DNA of 64,000 nucleotides from Bacteroides sp. M10 (GTDB taxonomy: Bacteria; Bacteroidota; Bacteroidia; Bacteroidales; Bacteroidaceae), in contig NZ_CP060488.1 of assembly GCF_014334015.1 (NCBI RefSeq), forward strand, positions 3,616,501 to 3,680,500. Reading direction: 5' to 3'. The translations under genes were made by a program, and so were the position numbers. Within the stretch, counting starts at the first letter, position 1. Every line of letters starts with the position of its first letter. The notes beneath the pieces are model-generated. The model saw only the letters and a program-made list of their open reading frames with translations. It did no database searches and had not been told where the DNA came from. Below are positions 26,646 to 35,553 of this stretch, piece by piece.

Positions 26646-26725
26646 ACAGAGGCTCTATTGGTAGGAAGTAGAGCCTCTGTTCGGTATAAACAGAACTTCT
26701 GTTTATTGTAAATAGAGCCTCTGTT
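26646..26725. repeat. Tandem hairpin cluster after lutABC
   Basis: ACAGAGGCTCTA (26646-26657) pairs perfectly with TAGAGCCTCTGT (26669-26680). It is followed by a compact palindrome, AACAGAA c TTCTGTT (26689-26703), and then a second copy of TAGAGCCTCTGTT (26713-26725). Either right-hand copy can pair with the single left arm. There is no clear T tract, so termination is uncertain. Confidence 0.6.
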
Positions 26726-26771
26726 CCGGTTCGTTCATAGAAGAGTAGTCAAATGTTTAAATTTAAATGAT

Positions 26772-27644
26772 ATGTATGCCAATAAAGTAAAGAAAATAGC
26801 CGCCGTTCATGACCTTTCGGGAATGGGACGCGTATCTCTCACTGTCGTTATTCCTATTCTTTCATCTATGGGCTTTCAGGTTTGTCCGCTTCCTACAGCT
26901 GTATTATCCAACCATACGCAATATCCCGGTTTCTCCTTCCTCGACCTGACGGATGAAATGCCAAAGATTATTGCCCAGTGGAAGAAACTGGAGGTACAGT
27001 TTGACGCTATCTACACCGGATATCTGGGCTCTCCGAAACAGATTCAGATTGTTTCTGATTTTATCAAAGACTTTCGTCAGCCGGATAGCCTGATAGTTGC
27101 CGATCCGGTGTTGGGAGATAACGGCCGGCTGTACACTAACTTTGATATGGAGATGGTGAAAGAAATGCGCCACCTGATAACCAAAGCAGATGTGATTACT
27201 CCCAATCTGACAGAATTATTTTATTTATTGGATGAACCTTATAAAGCAGACAACACGGATGAAGAGCTGAAAGAATATCTTCGCCTTTTGTCCAATAAAG
27301 GTCCGCAAGTGGTTATCATAACCAGTGTCCCTGTGCATGATGAACCCCATAAAACGTCTGTCTACGCTTATAACCGTCAGGGAAACCGCTACTGGAAAGT
27401 GACCTGTCCTTATCTGCCTGCACATTATCCCGGTACGGGAGATACTTTTACAAGTGTCATAACCGGCTCTTTGATGCAGGGAGACAGCTTGCCGATGGCA
27501 TTAGACCGTGCCACTCAATTTATCCTGCAAGGAATCCGTGCCACTTTCGGGTATGAATATGACAATCGGGAGGGGATTTTGTTGGAGAAAGTACTTCACA
27601 ATCTGGATATGCCGATACAGATGGCCAGTTATGAATTGATTTAA
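26772..27644 (+). CDS. Pyridoxal/pyridoxamine kinase
   Basis: A 290-residue ribokinase-fold enzyme. The N-terminal VHDLSGMGRVSLTVVIPILS, the middle VADPVLGDNGRLY, the TPNLTEL motif and the C-terminal anion-hole motif YPGTGDTFTSVI match the PdxK/PdxY family of the vitamin B6 salvage pathway. The catalytic Asp is expected in GTGD. It is monocistronic as far as the sequence shows, with the hairpin cluster upstream and an AT-rich gap downstream. Confidence 0.92.
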   Translation: MYANKVKKIAAVHDLSGMGRVSLTVVIPILSSMGFQVCPLPTAVLSNHTQYPGFSFLDLTDEMPKIIAQWKKLEVQFDAIYTGYLGSPKQIQIVSDFIKDFRQPDSLIVADPVLGDNGRLYTNFDMEMVKEMRHLITKADVITPNLTELFYLLDEPYKADNTDEELKEYLRLLSNKGPQVVIITSVPVHDEPHKTSVYAYNRQGNRYWKVTCPYLPAHYPGTGDTFTSVITGSLMQGDSLPMALDRATQFILQGIRATFGYEYDNREGILLEKVLHNLDMPIQMASYELI

Positions 27645-27727
27645 TCTTTTACATCCACAAATTTTTGAGTTCCAGATATTTCCTTTACTTTTACCGTCGC
27701 TAAAGTAATCTGAAATAATTATATCTA

Positions 27728-28372
27728 ATGACTCAAACACTGAAAACATCCGAACGTCTTGGAGTAGTGGATGCTCTGCGCGGATTTGCCCTTTTGGCAA
27801 TTGTATTATTACATAATCTGGAGCATTATAATCTGTTTTTTATACCGGAGAATATGCCTGCATGGTTGCAAACGATTGATAAATATGCGTGGGATACCAT
27901 GTTTTTCTTATTCGCCGGAAAGGCTTACGCTACTTTCTCATTGTTGTTTGGCTTTAGTTTTTACATTCAGTTTCACAATGCGGAGAAGCGTGGCATAGAC
28001 TTCCGCGGACGATTTGCCTGGCGGTTGTGTTTGCTTTTCCTGTTTGCGCAGTTGCACGCTTTATTCTATAACGGGGATATTCTTTTACTCTATGCAGTAG
28101 TAGGCTTTGCATTGATACCTGTTTGCAAGTTAAAAGATAAAACGGTTTTCTGGATTGCCCTGATTCTGCTTCTTCAGCCTTATGAGTGGGGACGTGCCGT
28201 TTATGCAATGATAAATTCCGACTATGTAGTAGCAAGCGGTCATTATATGCCTTATGCCATACGTGCGCAGGAGGCAACTGCCAATGGTAATTTCTTCGAA
28301 GTGCTCTGTTCTAACATCTCCGACGGACAATTATATAGCAATATCTGGCAAGTAGAAAATGGTCGTTTGTTT
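27728..28372 (+). pseudogene. DUF418 membrane protein gene, 5' part (interrupted by IS66)
   Basis: The first 215 codons of a DUF418 gene end at the IS66 target site. It opens with RLGVVDALRGFALLAIVLLHN, the typical DUF418 start, with several membrane spans following. Joining 28372 to 30910, with one copy of the 8-bp duplication kept, restores an uninterrupted frame of 389 residues reading ENGRLFQTAALFMFG. The gene is inactivated, though a truncated product running into the element is possible. DUF418 proteins are poorly characterised inner-membrane proteins. Confidence 0.93.
28365..28372. repeat. IS66 target-site duplication, left copy
   Basis: GTTTGTTT directly precedes the left end of the element and is repeated exactly at 30902-30909. 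Eight bases is the usual duplication for IS66. Confidence 0.95.
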
Positions 28373-28448
28373 GTAAGCGTCTCCGCGATTCTATCTTGTC
28401 GCCCTTTTTTCATTCTTATATTTTTGCTATGTATAAAAATGAAGCATT

Positions 28449-28853
28449 ATGGATTTAGCAGAAAATCGATTTGGAAAAACTTGGAAACATTTCCTTGAAG
28501 TATTGAAAGTAGACTACAATTGTTCTTTAGCCGATGTTTGCCGCGATCAGCATACCACTTTTGGTGGTATGAGTTCCTGGATGTCCAGACGGGGCTATAG
28601 CGTTAAACAAGCCAAGGCAGATGTGGTCCGTGATTATTATGGCGGCGTTGAACCCTCCCAACCGACAACTTCCTCTCCTTCATTCACTCAAATAGCACCC
28701 GCCATGTTGTCGGAAGAAGAGTTTAGTCTTGCCGGGATCACAATCACCTTTAACAGTGGAACCACCATTTCGGTCAAACGGGCCACACCCAGTGGTGTTA
28801 TTAAAATGTTGCGCGATTACGAAAGAAAGGAGGGAGATCCATGTATTCTCTAA
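28449..28853 (+). CDS. tnpA: IS66 accessory protein TnpA
   Basis: A 134-residue protein, the first gene of the element. It has a small DNA-binding-like N-terminal half (ADVCRDQHTTFGGMSSWMSR, with KQAKADVVRDYY after it) and a C-terminal part ending in the IS66 Orf1-type motif ITFNSGTTISVKRATPSGVI. It is needed for transposition of IS66 elements together with TnpB and TnpC. Its end overlaps tnpB by 13 nt. Confidence 0.85.
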   Translation: MDLAENRFGKTWKHFLEVLKVDYNCSLADVCRDQHTTFGGMSSWMSRRGYSVKQAKADVVRDYYGGVEPSQPTTSSPSFTQIAPAMLSEEEFSLAGITITFNSGTTISVKRATPSGVIKMLRDYERKEGDPCIL

Positions 28854-29191
28854 CATCAGCCAATCGCTACTATCTGTACCAGGGCTTTGTTCGTATGAAC
28901 CTTGGCATTGACGGTTTATTCAAAATTATACGATCGGAAATGAAGGACTTGTCTCCCGTTTCCGGAGATATCTTTTTATTCTTTGGTAAAAACCGACAAA
29001 GTGTAAAAATACTGCGTTGGGATGGCGATGGCTTTCTTCTGTACTACAAGCGCCTCGAAGGTGGAAGTTTTGAGTTACCGACATTTAACCCCAATACAGG
29101 TAATTACGAGATTTCTTATCAGGTTTTGTCTTTTATCTTGAATGGAGTGTCATTAAAGTCTGTACGGTTGAGAAAACGTTTTAGGATCTAA
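28841..29191 (+). CDS. tnpB: IS66 accessory protein TnpB
   Basis: A 116-residue protein with the IS66 Orf2 hallmark: RMNLGIDGLFKII near the N terminus, FLFFGKNRQSVKILRWDGDG, and FLLYYKRLEGG. The role in transposition is established for the family, but the biochemistry is unclear. It overlaps tnpA and is followed by an 86-nt gap to the transposase gene. Confidence 0.93.
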   Translation: MYSLTSANRYYLYQGFVRMNLGIDGLFKIIRSEMKDLSPVSGDIFLFFGKNRQSVKILRWDGDGFLLYYKRLEGGSFELPTFNPNTGNYEISYQVLSFILNGVSLKSVRLRKRFRI

Positions 29192-29277
29192 TACAACATT
29201 TTGATTATTAGTTATTTGTACTAAAGATATCATCCGGTTTATTTGGTTAATTTGTTGATTTTTTATATCTTTATGCC

Positions 29278-30843
29278 ATGAAAAAGGATGAGATCATAGA
29301 GTTATTGAAGGAACAAATCAAGGGATTACGAGATGACAACAACAGACTCTTGGACCAAATAGATGCTTTGATAAAGGAGGTTTCTTCCCTTAAAGAGGCA
29401 CTCCTTCAAAAAGGCGAGTCTCTTAGCAAGCAACAGCGCCTTACTAAGGGACTCGCCAAACTTGTATCCAACACATCCGAACAGCAACAGGCTCCCCAAT
29501 CTGCCATATCCGAAGAAGAGCGGCAGAAGATAGAAGCGGAAAAAGCAGATAAGCGTAAAGCAAGAAAGAACAATGGGGCCAAACGTGACATGCATTATGA
29601 GATGGAGGAAGAAGAACATGTCGTTTATCCCGATGATCCCGATTTTGACATCAATAAGGCCCGGTTGTTTACCACTGTTCCCAGAATATGCGTCCGCTAT
29701 GAATGTGTACCCATGCGCTTCATCAAACATGTCTACAAGATACACACCTATACGCAAGAAGGTCGCCTGTTTGAGGGAAAAACACCGGCTTCGGCCTTCT
29801 TGAATTCCAGCTATGACGGTTCATTTATTGCCGGATTGATGGAATTACGTTATATACAATCGCTACCTGTTGAAAGAATCATCAACTACTTCGAGAGTCA
29901 TGGCTTTACGCTGAAGAAACCTACGGCTCATAAGTTGATAGAAAAAGCCTCAAGCCTCTTCGAAAATCTTTATAAGTGCATCCGGCAGACAGCTTTGAGT
30001 GATCCTTATAAGGCAGCCGATGAAACCTATTACAAAATACTCGTCCCGGAAAAGAACAGCAAGGGAAAAAGAGTCAGGAAGGGATACCTTTGGGTGGTTG
30101 TCGGCATAAACACCAGGATGATATACCTGCTCTATGATGACGGCTCCCGGTCTGAAAGAGTTATTCTTAACGAATTAGGCGGTTGCAAAGGTATTATACA
30201 AAGCGATGGCTACTCACCTTACCGGAAGCTTGAAAGCGATGCTTATCCCAATATCACACGCATCCCGTGCTTGCAACATATAAAACGGAAATTTATAGAT
30301 TGCGGTGAGAAGGACCCGGATGCAAAAAGAATCGTGGAGCTGATAAACGCACTTTATCAAAACGAGCATAAGCATAAAGTTGGGGTTGAGGGATGGACGG
30401 TAGAACAGAATCTTATGCATCGAAAAAAGTATGCGCCGGACATACTCGGAGAAATAAAAGATATGCTTGATGAAATAGAAGAACGGGGGGATTTATTACC
30501 TAAGAGCGAACTGCAGGAAGCCATTACCTATCTTCGCAATGAGTGGAATGCAGTGGTGGACATCTTTAATTATGGTGACACTTATCTGGACAACAATATG
30601 GTTGAACGGATGAACCGGTACATATCCTTATCAAGAAAAAACTCATTGTTCTTCGGCAGCCATAAGGGGGCCGAACGAGGTACCATACTCTATACGATAG
30701 CACTCACTTGTAGGATGCATAAAGTGAATTTATTTGAGTATCTCACGGATGTGATAAACAGAACAGCCGAATGGCAACCGAACACACCAATTGAAAAATA
30801 CAGGGAACTGCTTCCTGACAGATGGGAAAAGGCTAATGACTAA
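29278..30843 (+). CDS. tnpC: IS66 transposase TnpC
   Basis: A 521-residue DDE transposase. The N terminus is a coiled coil (about 1-60) followed by a basic linker. The catalytic triad can be placed at D248 (AADETYY), D310 (QSDGYSP) and E443 (NNMVERMNR). The gene is full length and undamaged. A perfect terminator hairpin overlaps its stop codon region. Confidence 0.96.
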   Translation: MKKDEIIELLKEQIKGLRDDNNRLLDQIDALIKEVSSLKEALLQKGESLSKQQRLTKGLAKLVSNTSEQQQAPQSAISEEERQKIEAEKADKRKARKNNGAKRDMHYEMEEEEHVVYPDDPDFDINKARLFTTVPRICVRYECVPMRFIKHVYKIHTYTQEGRLFEGKTPASAFLNSSYDGSFIAGLMELRYIQSLPVERIINYFESHGFTLKKPTAHKLIEKASSLFENLYKCIRQTALSDPYKAADETYYKILVPEKNSKGKRVRKGYLWVVVGINTRMIYLLYDDGSRSERVILNELGGCKGIIQSDGYSPYRKLESDAYPNITRIPCLQHIKRKFIDCGEKDPDAKRIVELINALYQNEHKHKVGVEGWTVEQNLMHRKKYAPDILGEIKDMLDEIEERGDLLPKSELQEAITYLRNEWNAVVDIFNYGDTYLDNNMVERMNRYISLSRKNSLFFGSHKGAERGTILYTIALTCRMHKVNLFEYLTDVINRTAEWQPNTPIEKYRELLPDRWEKAND

Positions 30844-30868
30844 AAAGGGATCATTAGCCTTTTTATTT
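30831..30868 (+). terminator. Intrinsic terminator of the IS66 transposase gene
   Basis: GGCTAATGA (30831-30839) pairs with TCATTAGCC (30851-30859) and is followed by TTTTTATTTT. Confidence 0.88.
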
Positions 30869-30901
30869 TAATACACTATATAGAATCGCGGAGACGCTTA
30901 C

Positions 30902-30909
30902 GTTTGTTT
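30902..30909. repeat. IS66 target-site duplication, right copy
   Basis: GTTTGTTT, identical to 28365-28372, immediately follows the right terminal repeat. Confidence 0.95.
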
Positions 30910-31434
30910 CAGACGGCTGCTTTATTCATGTTCGGAATGTTGCTCGGACGCCGGAAATATTTAATAAAGAGCGAAGAATCCGTGCGTTTCTGGAAGAAGA
31001 TGCTGAAAGGCGCCATCCTTGCGTTCGTTCCTCTCTATTGCCTGAAAACCTTCGTACCGGATTTACTCACTAATCCCTCCATACAAGTTCCTTATAGCAT
31101 AGCAGTTCCGTCTTATGCCAATTTTGCCTTTATGATTATCCTGGTTTCTATCTTCATCCTGCTTTGGTTTAAGAAAGAGAAAGGATATAGCTGGCAAAGT
31201 TTGCTGATTCCTTACGGTCGTATGAGTCTGACCAACTACATATCCCAGTCAATTATGGGAGTTACCATCTATTATGGATTCGGATTAGCGATGTACAAAT
31301 ATGCCGGAGCAACGGCAAGTCTGCTTATTGCATTGCTCATCTTTACCGTTCAGTTGATATTCAGCCGTTGGTGGCTTGCCCGCCATAAACAGGGACCACT
31401 TGAGTTCTTGTGGCGTAAAGGAACTTGGATTTAG
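30910..31434 (+). pseudogene. DUF418 membrane protein gene, 3' part
   Basis: The remaining 174 codons and stop of the interrupted DUF418 gene. They include several membrane spans and the conserved region YGRMSLTNYISQSIMG, with the C-terminal GPLEFLWRKGTW typical of the family. The frame is intact, so precise excision of the element would restore the gene. Confidence 0.92.
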
Positions 31435-31444
31435 AGACTTTGTC

Positions 31445-32587
31445 CTATTCGAATTTGACGGTTATTTCTACTGATTTATTGCCATAAATCCAGTCCGGAC
31501 CTTCCTGAATCAGGCGGATGGCTTCCTTGTCGGAAGATTCGCAGAGGCTCTCTTTTACTTTGATGTAGAAGGGACGCCCTTCCTTGTTAACCAGAAAAGT
31601 TAATACCACTTTCCCTTTCACTTGTGCGCACTTCTCATCCGTCGGACGAACCAGATTCTCCTTCAGGTACTTCTGATATTTGCGTTTACCGATCACAGGT
31701 TGCGGAGTCATATCTTTGTCTGCCTGCTCCTTAGCTGTCACGACAGTTGTTGATTTCTTATTTTTATTTGTTCCGTATCCCACTACCGCCACTTCGTTAA
31801 GCGTTTGTTTGTTTTCGTTCATGGCAATGAGCATTGTCTGGCTGGTATCTACCGGAATTTCTACCGGATCATATCCGATGAACTGCGCTGTCAACTGTTT
31901 TTTACCTTCCTTTTTAACCAGCGAAAACTCTCCGTTCATATTCGTAATGGTTCCGATATTTGTCCCTTTATATGCCACACTGGCCCCGATGATCGGTTCT
32001 CCTTTTTCATCGGTCACTTTTCCCTGAATAATGTTGCTGTTAGGGATAGTCACCACTTTAGCCATTCTCATTTTCTTGTCGGAAGCAGACTCGGAAGTAT
32101 CCATTGTTGCTGCTACTTCTTGCAATTCAGCAGTCTGCTCCAAGGCTTCCTCCATCATCGGTTCTATTACTGCGGATGCGCTCATCTCTTTCTTGTCCGC
32201 TCGCGGGGTTACAGGAGCTGCCGGAGTCGCCGGATTTGTAGGAGTTGCCGGCGTTGTAGCTTCAGGCAACTTTGCAGGAACAGACTCTTCAGCGATAAAC
32301 ACTTCATCTGTCATGCTCTTTTTCAGGAACAGGAAATAACTGCTGATACCGAATCCGATCACCAGACACGCAGCGATGCTCCAGGTGATAGCATAAGTGT
32401 TCTTTTTCTTTGCCGAATGAGCAGAAACCTGCATCCGCAGTTTCTCGATCCGTTGTTCGTGATTTCCCTCCACTTGGTTGTATCCATCCATAGCATCGGC
32501 CAGAAAAGGGTCTTGCATCGACTCTTTTTCCAGCCGGTGTGCCTCTTTTCCTTTGCGGAGTCCTCGTATGTAGTCCAATAGTTTCAT
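31445..32587 (-). CDS. Membrane protein with CarboxypepD-like and TonB C-terminal domains, partner of ECF sigma factor
   Basis: A 380-residue protein. A cytoplasmic N-terminal region (1-65) precedes one membrane span (about 66-87). A proline/threonine-rich repeat of PAT/PAAP units (about 110-129), a carboxypeptidase-regulatory-like domain (about 186-260) ending in a SusC-type AVVGYG motif (267-272), and a TonB-like C-terminal domain (about 295-380) follow. Its start overlaps the sigma factor stop by 4 nt, so it may act as anti-sigma factor or signal transducer. The anti-sigma role is inferred from position and topology; no zinc anti-sigma motif is seen. Confidence 0.8.
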   Translation of the reverse strand: MKLLDYIRGLRKGKEAHRLEKESMQDPFLADAMDGYNQVEGNHEQRIEKLRMQVSAHSAKKKNTYAITWSIAACLVIGFGISSYFLFLKKSMTDEVFIAEESVPAKLPEATTPATPTNPATPAAPVTPRADKKEMSASAVIEPMMEEALEQTAELQEVAATMDTSESASDKKMRMAKVVTIPNSNIIQGKVTDEKGEPIIGASVAYKGTNIGTITNMNGEFSLVKKEGKKQLTAQFIGYDPVEIPVDTSQTMLIAMNENKQTLNEVAVVGYGTNKNKKSTTVVTAKEQADKDMTPQPVIGKRKYQKYLKENLVRPTDEKCAQVKGKVVLTFLVNKEGRPFYIKVKESLCESSDKEAIRLIQEGPDWIYGNKSVEITVKFE

Positions 32588-33156
32588 AGGGCTTGTTTCT
32601 TAATACAAATTTTTAAGTTTCGCTTTCCGTTTTGGATATAGCTTTTCACATTGTTCAGAGTAAATCCGGTCTGTTCTACAATGTCGGCATACGACATTTC
32701 CTCTAAAAAGAAACGCGTAATGCTGGTCCGTTGTTCTTCGGGCAACTTTTCGAGACAGTGATGTAATGCCTTTAGTTGTTCCTCTGAACTTTCCTCCTCA
32801 CTTAATAGATGCAGAAATTCGTCGGATTCCATAACATTAACGGTATAATCTAACGTAATTTCTTTATTTTCCTTTCGTAAAAGTTGCAGGCAATGATTCT
32901 TTGCCACCCGGTAGAGCCATGGCTTGAACACTTTTATCTCATAATTTCCCAATTTAGGCAATAAATCTTCAAACAACTGCATGACCGCCTCCTGTGCCCG
33001 GTCTTCATCATGCAGATATTTCAGGCAAAGTCCGTATAGTAACGGGATATATCGGTTATATAATTCACCGAAATATTCCGTATCGCCGGACTTCGTATAA
33101 TGTATTAGTAATTCCTCGTCCGATAGTTTTGATATTTTTCTTTTGAAAAACAACAT
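32584..33156 (-). CDS. ECF-type RNA polymerase sigma-70 factor
   Basis: A 190-residue sigma factor. The sigma-2 region (ELYNRYIPLLYGLCLKYL, DEDRAQEAVMQLFEDLL, KPWLYRVAKNHCLQLLRK) and the sigma-4 helix-turn-helix (LPEEQRTSITRFFLEEMSY, VEQTGFTLNNVKSYI) are in the usual order. The adjacent co-transcribed membrane protein is its likely regulator. A TATCTTTG box on the minus strand (33168-33175) stands 11 nt before the start codon. Confidence 0.93.
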   Translation of the reverse strand: MLFFKRKISKLSDEELLIHYTKSGDTEYFGELYNRYIPLLYGLCLKYLHDEDRAQEAVMQLFEDLLPKLGNYEIKVFKPWLYRVAKNHCLQLLRKENKEITLDYTVNVMESDEFLHLLSEEESSEEQLKALHHCLEKLPEEQRTSITRFFLEEMSYADIVEQTGFTLNNVKSYIQNGKRNLKICIKKQAL

Positions 33157-33167
33157 CTATTGATTGC

Positions 33168-33175
33168 CAAAGATA
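33168..33175 (-). promoter_or_regulatory. -7 box of the sigma factor gene
   Basis: TATCTTTG on the minus strand, with the start codon 11 nt downstream. No consensus -33 box is found at normal spacing. Confidence 0.45.
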
Positions 33176-33305
33176 GGGATTGGGACTAAAAATAACAACT
33201 GTAAGAAGAAAAATAAAAAAAGTTTGATGCTTTTATGGAATCTGTGTGAAATGTGCATCTCTATAGTAAAAGCGAACTAATAGTAACATTTTAAAATAAG
33301 AAGTT

Positions 33306-35156
33306 ATGAAAACAAATCAATTCAGAGCGATGATGCTCGTGCTGCTAATGGCGGTTATTTCTTTAGGTAGGATGAATGCGCAAGTTATTACTGTGTCGGG
33401 TACGGTGACGGATGCAAAGGATGGAAATCCGCTTGTAGGTTGTTCGGTACAGATCAAGGGTACTTCGAAGGGTGCAATAACGAATATGAAGGGCCAGTAT
33501 ACAATTCAGGCCAAGAAGGGGGAGACGTTGTTGTTTCAGTATATCGGGTATAAGCAAGAGAGAAGGGTGGTGAAATCGGCTACGCTGGATGTGAAGATGA
33601 AAGCGGATGATGTGGTATTGGAAGAATGTGTAGTGGTAGGATACGGGCATGAGCTAAAGGCTACTAAATCGGTGTCTGCTGCTTATATGGCGGTATGTCC
33701 GACACCGGGAATCATGTATGATGCTGTAAATGCGGAAGAATACGGGCAGATTCAGGAGAATGGATTTAAGAGTGTGTCGGATGCTCCGCTTTCTACTTTC
33801 TCTATTGATGTAGATGCTGCTTCTTATAGTAATATGCGTCGTTTTATCAATAAAGGTGAATTGCCTCCTGTAGATGCTATCCGTACGGAAGAATTAGTGA
33901 ACTACTTTTCCTATGATTATCCGAAACCGACAGGAAGTGATCCTGTGAAAATCACGATGGAAGCCGGAGCATGTCCCTGGAATGCGGATCACCGTCTTGT
34001 GCGTATCGGCTTGAAAGCTAGAGAAATTCCGACGGATAATTTGCCTGCATCTAACCTGGTGTTTCTGATTGACGTCTCCGGCTCTATGTGGGGAGCCAAC
34101 CGGTTGGATTTGGTGAAGTCATCTCTCAAATTGTTGGTAAACAACTTACGGGATAAAGATAAAGTAGCTATCGTGACTTATGCAGGCAGTGCCGGTGTGA
34201 AACTGGAGGCCACTCCGGGTAGTGACAAACAGAAGATTCGTGAAGCGATAGATGAATTAACGGCAGGTGGTTCTACGGCAGGTGGTGCAGGTATCCTGTT
34301 GGCGTATAAAATAGCCAAGAAGAATTTTATCTCTAATGGCAACAACCGTATCATACTTTGCTCTGACGGTGATTTTAATGTGGGCGTTTCTTCCGCCGAA
34401 GGATTGGAACAATTGATTGAAAAAGAACGTAAGAGTGGAGTGTTCCTTACCGTATTAGGTTATGGCATGGGTAATTATAAAGATAAAAAGATTCAGGTGT
34501 TGGCAGAAAAGGGAAACGGTAATCATGCTTATATAGATAACTTGCAGGAAGCCAACCGTGTTTTAGTAGGCGAATTCGGTGCTACATTGCATACGGTGGC
34601 GAAAGACGTCAAACTGCAAGTGGAATTTAATCCTTCTCAAGTGCAGGCGTATCGTTTGATTGGTTACGAAAGCCGTCTGTTGAAAGACGAAGACTTTAAT
34701 AATGATGCTAAAGATGCCGGAGATATGGGTGCGGGACATACGGTAACTGCTTTTTACGAAGTGATTCCTACAGGTGCAAAGAATGAATATGTGGGTAAAA
34801 TAGATGATCTGAAATATCAGAAGAAAGAGAAAGTGGCAGTGAAACCGACAGGCTCTAATGATCTCCTGACTGTGAAACTGCGTTATAAAGCTCCGGATAA
34901 AGATGTCAGCAAGAAAATGGAACTTCCTTTCGTTGATAATAAAGGCAATAATGTTTCTTCCGATTTCCGCTTTGCTTCTGCAGTGGCTATGTTCGGACAG
35001 TTGCTTCGGGACTCTGACTTCAAAGGAAATGCCAGTTACGATAAAGTGATTAATCTGGCCAAACAGGGACTGAATAATGATGATAAAGGATATAGAAGAG
35101 AATTCATCCGTTTGGTTGAGGCTGCCAAAGGATTGGAAAGAACGAATAAGAACTAG
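33306..35156 (+). CDS. VWA-domain protein with CarboxypepD-like N terminus (YfbK-like)
   Basis: A 616-residue exported protein. A signal peptide (about 1-25) is followed by a CarboxypepD-regulatory-like domain (about 27-105) ending with VVGYG (110-114). Then come the YfbK-type N-terminal segment (about 160-225), a von Willebrand A domain with MIDAS motif DVSGS (256-260), and the DUF3520 C-terminal part. Such proteins bind divalent metal and protein partners at the envelope. It is divergent from the sigma factor and shares its SusC-like N-terminal architecture with the sigma factor's partner. Confidence 0.88.
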   Translation: MKTNQFRAMMLVLLMAVISLGRMNAQVITVSGTVTDAKDGNPLVGCSVQIKGTSKGAITNMKGQYTIQAKKGETLLFQYIGYKQERRVVKSATLDVKMKADDVVLEECVVVGYGHELKATKSVSAAYMAVCPTPGIMYDAVNAEEYGQIQENGFKSVSDAPLSTFSIDVDAASYSNMRRFINKGELPPVDAIRTEELVNYFSYDYPKPTGSDPVKITMEAGACPWNADHRLVRIGLKAREIPTDNLPASNLVFLIDVSGSMWGANRLDLVKSSLKLLVNNLRDKDKVAIVTYAGSAGVKLEATPGSDKQKIREAIDELTAGGSTAGGAGILLAYKIAKKNFISNGNNRIILCSDGDFNVGVSSAEGLEQLIEKERKSGVFLTVLGYGMGNYKDKKIQVLAEKGNGNHAYIDNLQEANRVLVGEFGATLHTVAKDVKLQVEFNPSQVQAYRLIGYESRLLKDEDFNNDAKDAGDMGAGHTVTAFYEVIPTGAKNEYVGKIDDLKYQKKEKVAVKPTGSNDLLTVKLRYKAPDKDVSKKMELPFVDNKGNNVSSDFRFASAVAMFGQLLRDSDFKGNASYDKVINLAKQGLNNDDKGYRREFIRLVEAAKGLERTNKN

Positions 35157-35257
35157 GAAATCGGGCGGGAGTTATTGTGAGTGTACGCTATATGACTATG
35201 CGTAAGATTCGCAGATATGAATGAACGTAGAATTCCAGATGGATAATCGTAGAAAAT

Positions 35258-35338
35258 GATAGTGACGGTATATGTTCGGGATAGTGACGCTATCGCTGTT
35301 GTATACCGTCACTATCTTTGTCGGATAGCGTCACTATC
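35258..35338. repeat. Interleaved inverted repeats after the VWA gene
   Basis: GATAGTGACGGTATA (35258-35272) pairs with TATACCGTCACTATC (35302-35316). GATAGTGACGCTATC (35280-35294) pairs with GATAGCGTCACTATC (35324-35338). The order A-B-A'-B' allows two mutually exclusive or pseudoknotted folds, and the core GATAGTGACG is shared by all four arms. The 259-nt gap holds no gene. Confidence 0.65.
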
Positions 35339-35415
35339 ATTTATTTCGTCCGAATTTCGTCCGACCTGAAACGAAAAATAGCCGTAAACTTATCGTTTAC
35401 AGCTACTTAACTCTG

Positions 35416-35488
35416 CACGGGAGGAGAGGCTCGAACTCCCGACACCCGGTTTTGGAGACCGGTGCTCTACCAACTGAGCTACTCCCGT
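35416..35488 (-). tRNA. tRNA-Trp (anticodon CCA)
   Basis: A 73-nt cloverleaf fits fully: acceptor ACGGGAG with CTCCCGT, D arm GCTC/GAGC, anticodon arm CCGGT-CTCCAAA-ACCGG with anticodon CCA, and T arm GGGAG-TTCGAGC-CTCTC. The discriminator is G. The 3' CCA is not fully encoded. A consensus promoter lies just upstream. Confidence 0.97.
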
Positions 35489-35499
35489 GTTTGCGGCTG

Positions 35500-35530
35500 C
35501 AAAGGTAGTAGAAACTTCTGAATCTCCAAA
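35500..35530 (-). promoter_or_regulatory. Promoter of tRNA-Trp
   Basis: On the minus strand TTTG, a 19-nt spacer and TACCTTTG match the Bacteroides consensus exactly. The tRNA begins 12 nt after the -7 box. Confidence 0.9.
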
Positions 35531-35553
35531 CATTCGGGTAAATAAGTTTTGAA

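Larger units (their letters stand above)
28373..30901. mobile_element. Complete IS66-family insertion sequence
   Basis: The element is 2529 bp. Its ends are perfect 21-bp inverted repeats (28373-28393 and 30881-30901) starting GTAAGCG, as in IS66, and it is flanked by an 8-bp duplication. It carries the three usual genes, tnpA, tnpB and tnpC, all intact and on the plus strand, so it may be active. Perfect ends and duplication suggest recent insertion. Confidence 0.97.

Noticed and set aside
26646..26725. CRISPR array
   Set aside because: The repeated units are inverted and few, with unequal short spacers and no cas genes in the window.
31805..32581. A 258-codon plus-strand frame opposite the TonB-like gene
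   Set aside because: Its serine/cysteine/arginine-rich sequence is the shadow of the real minus-strand gene with TonB and CarboxypepD domains.
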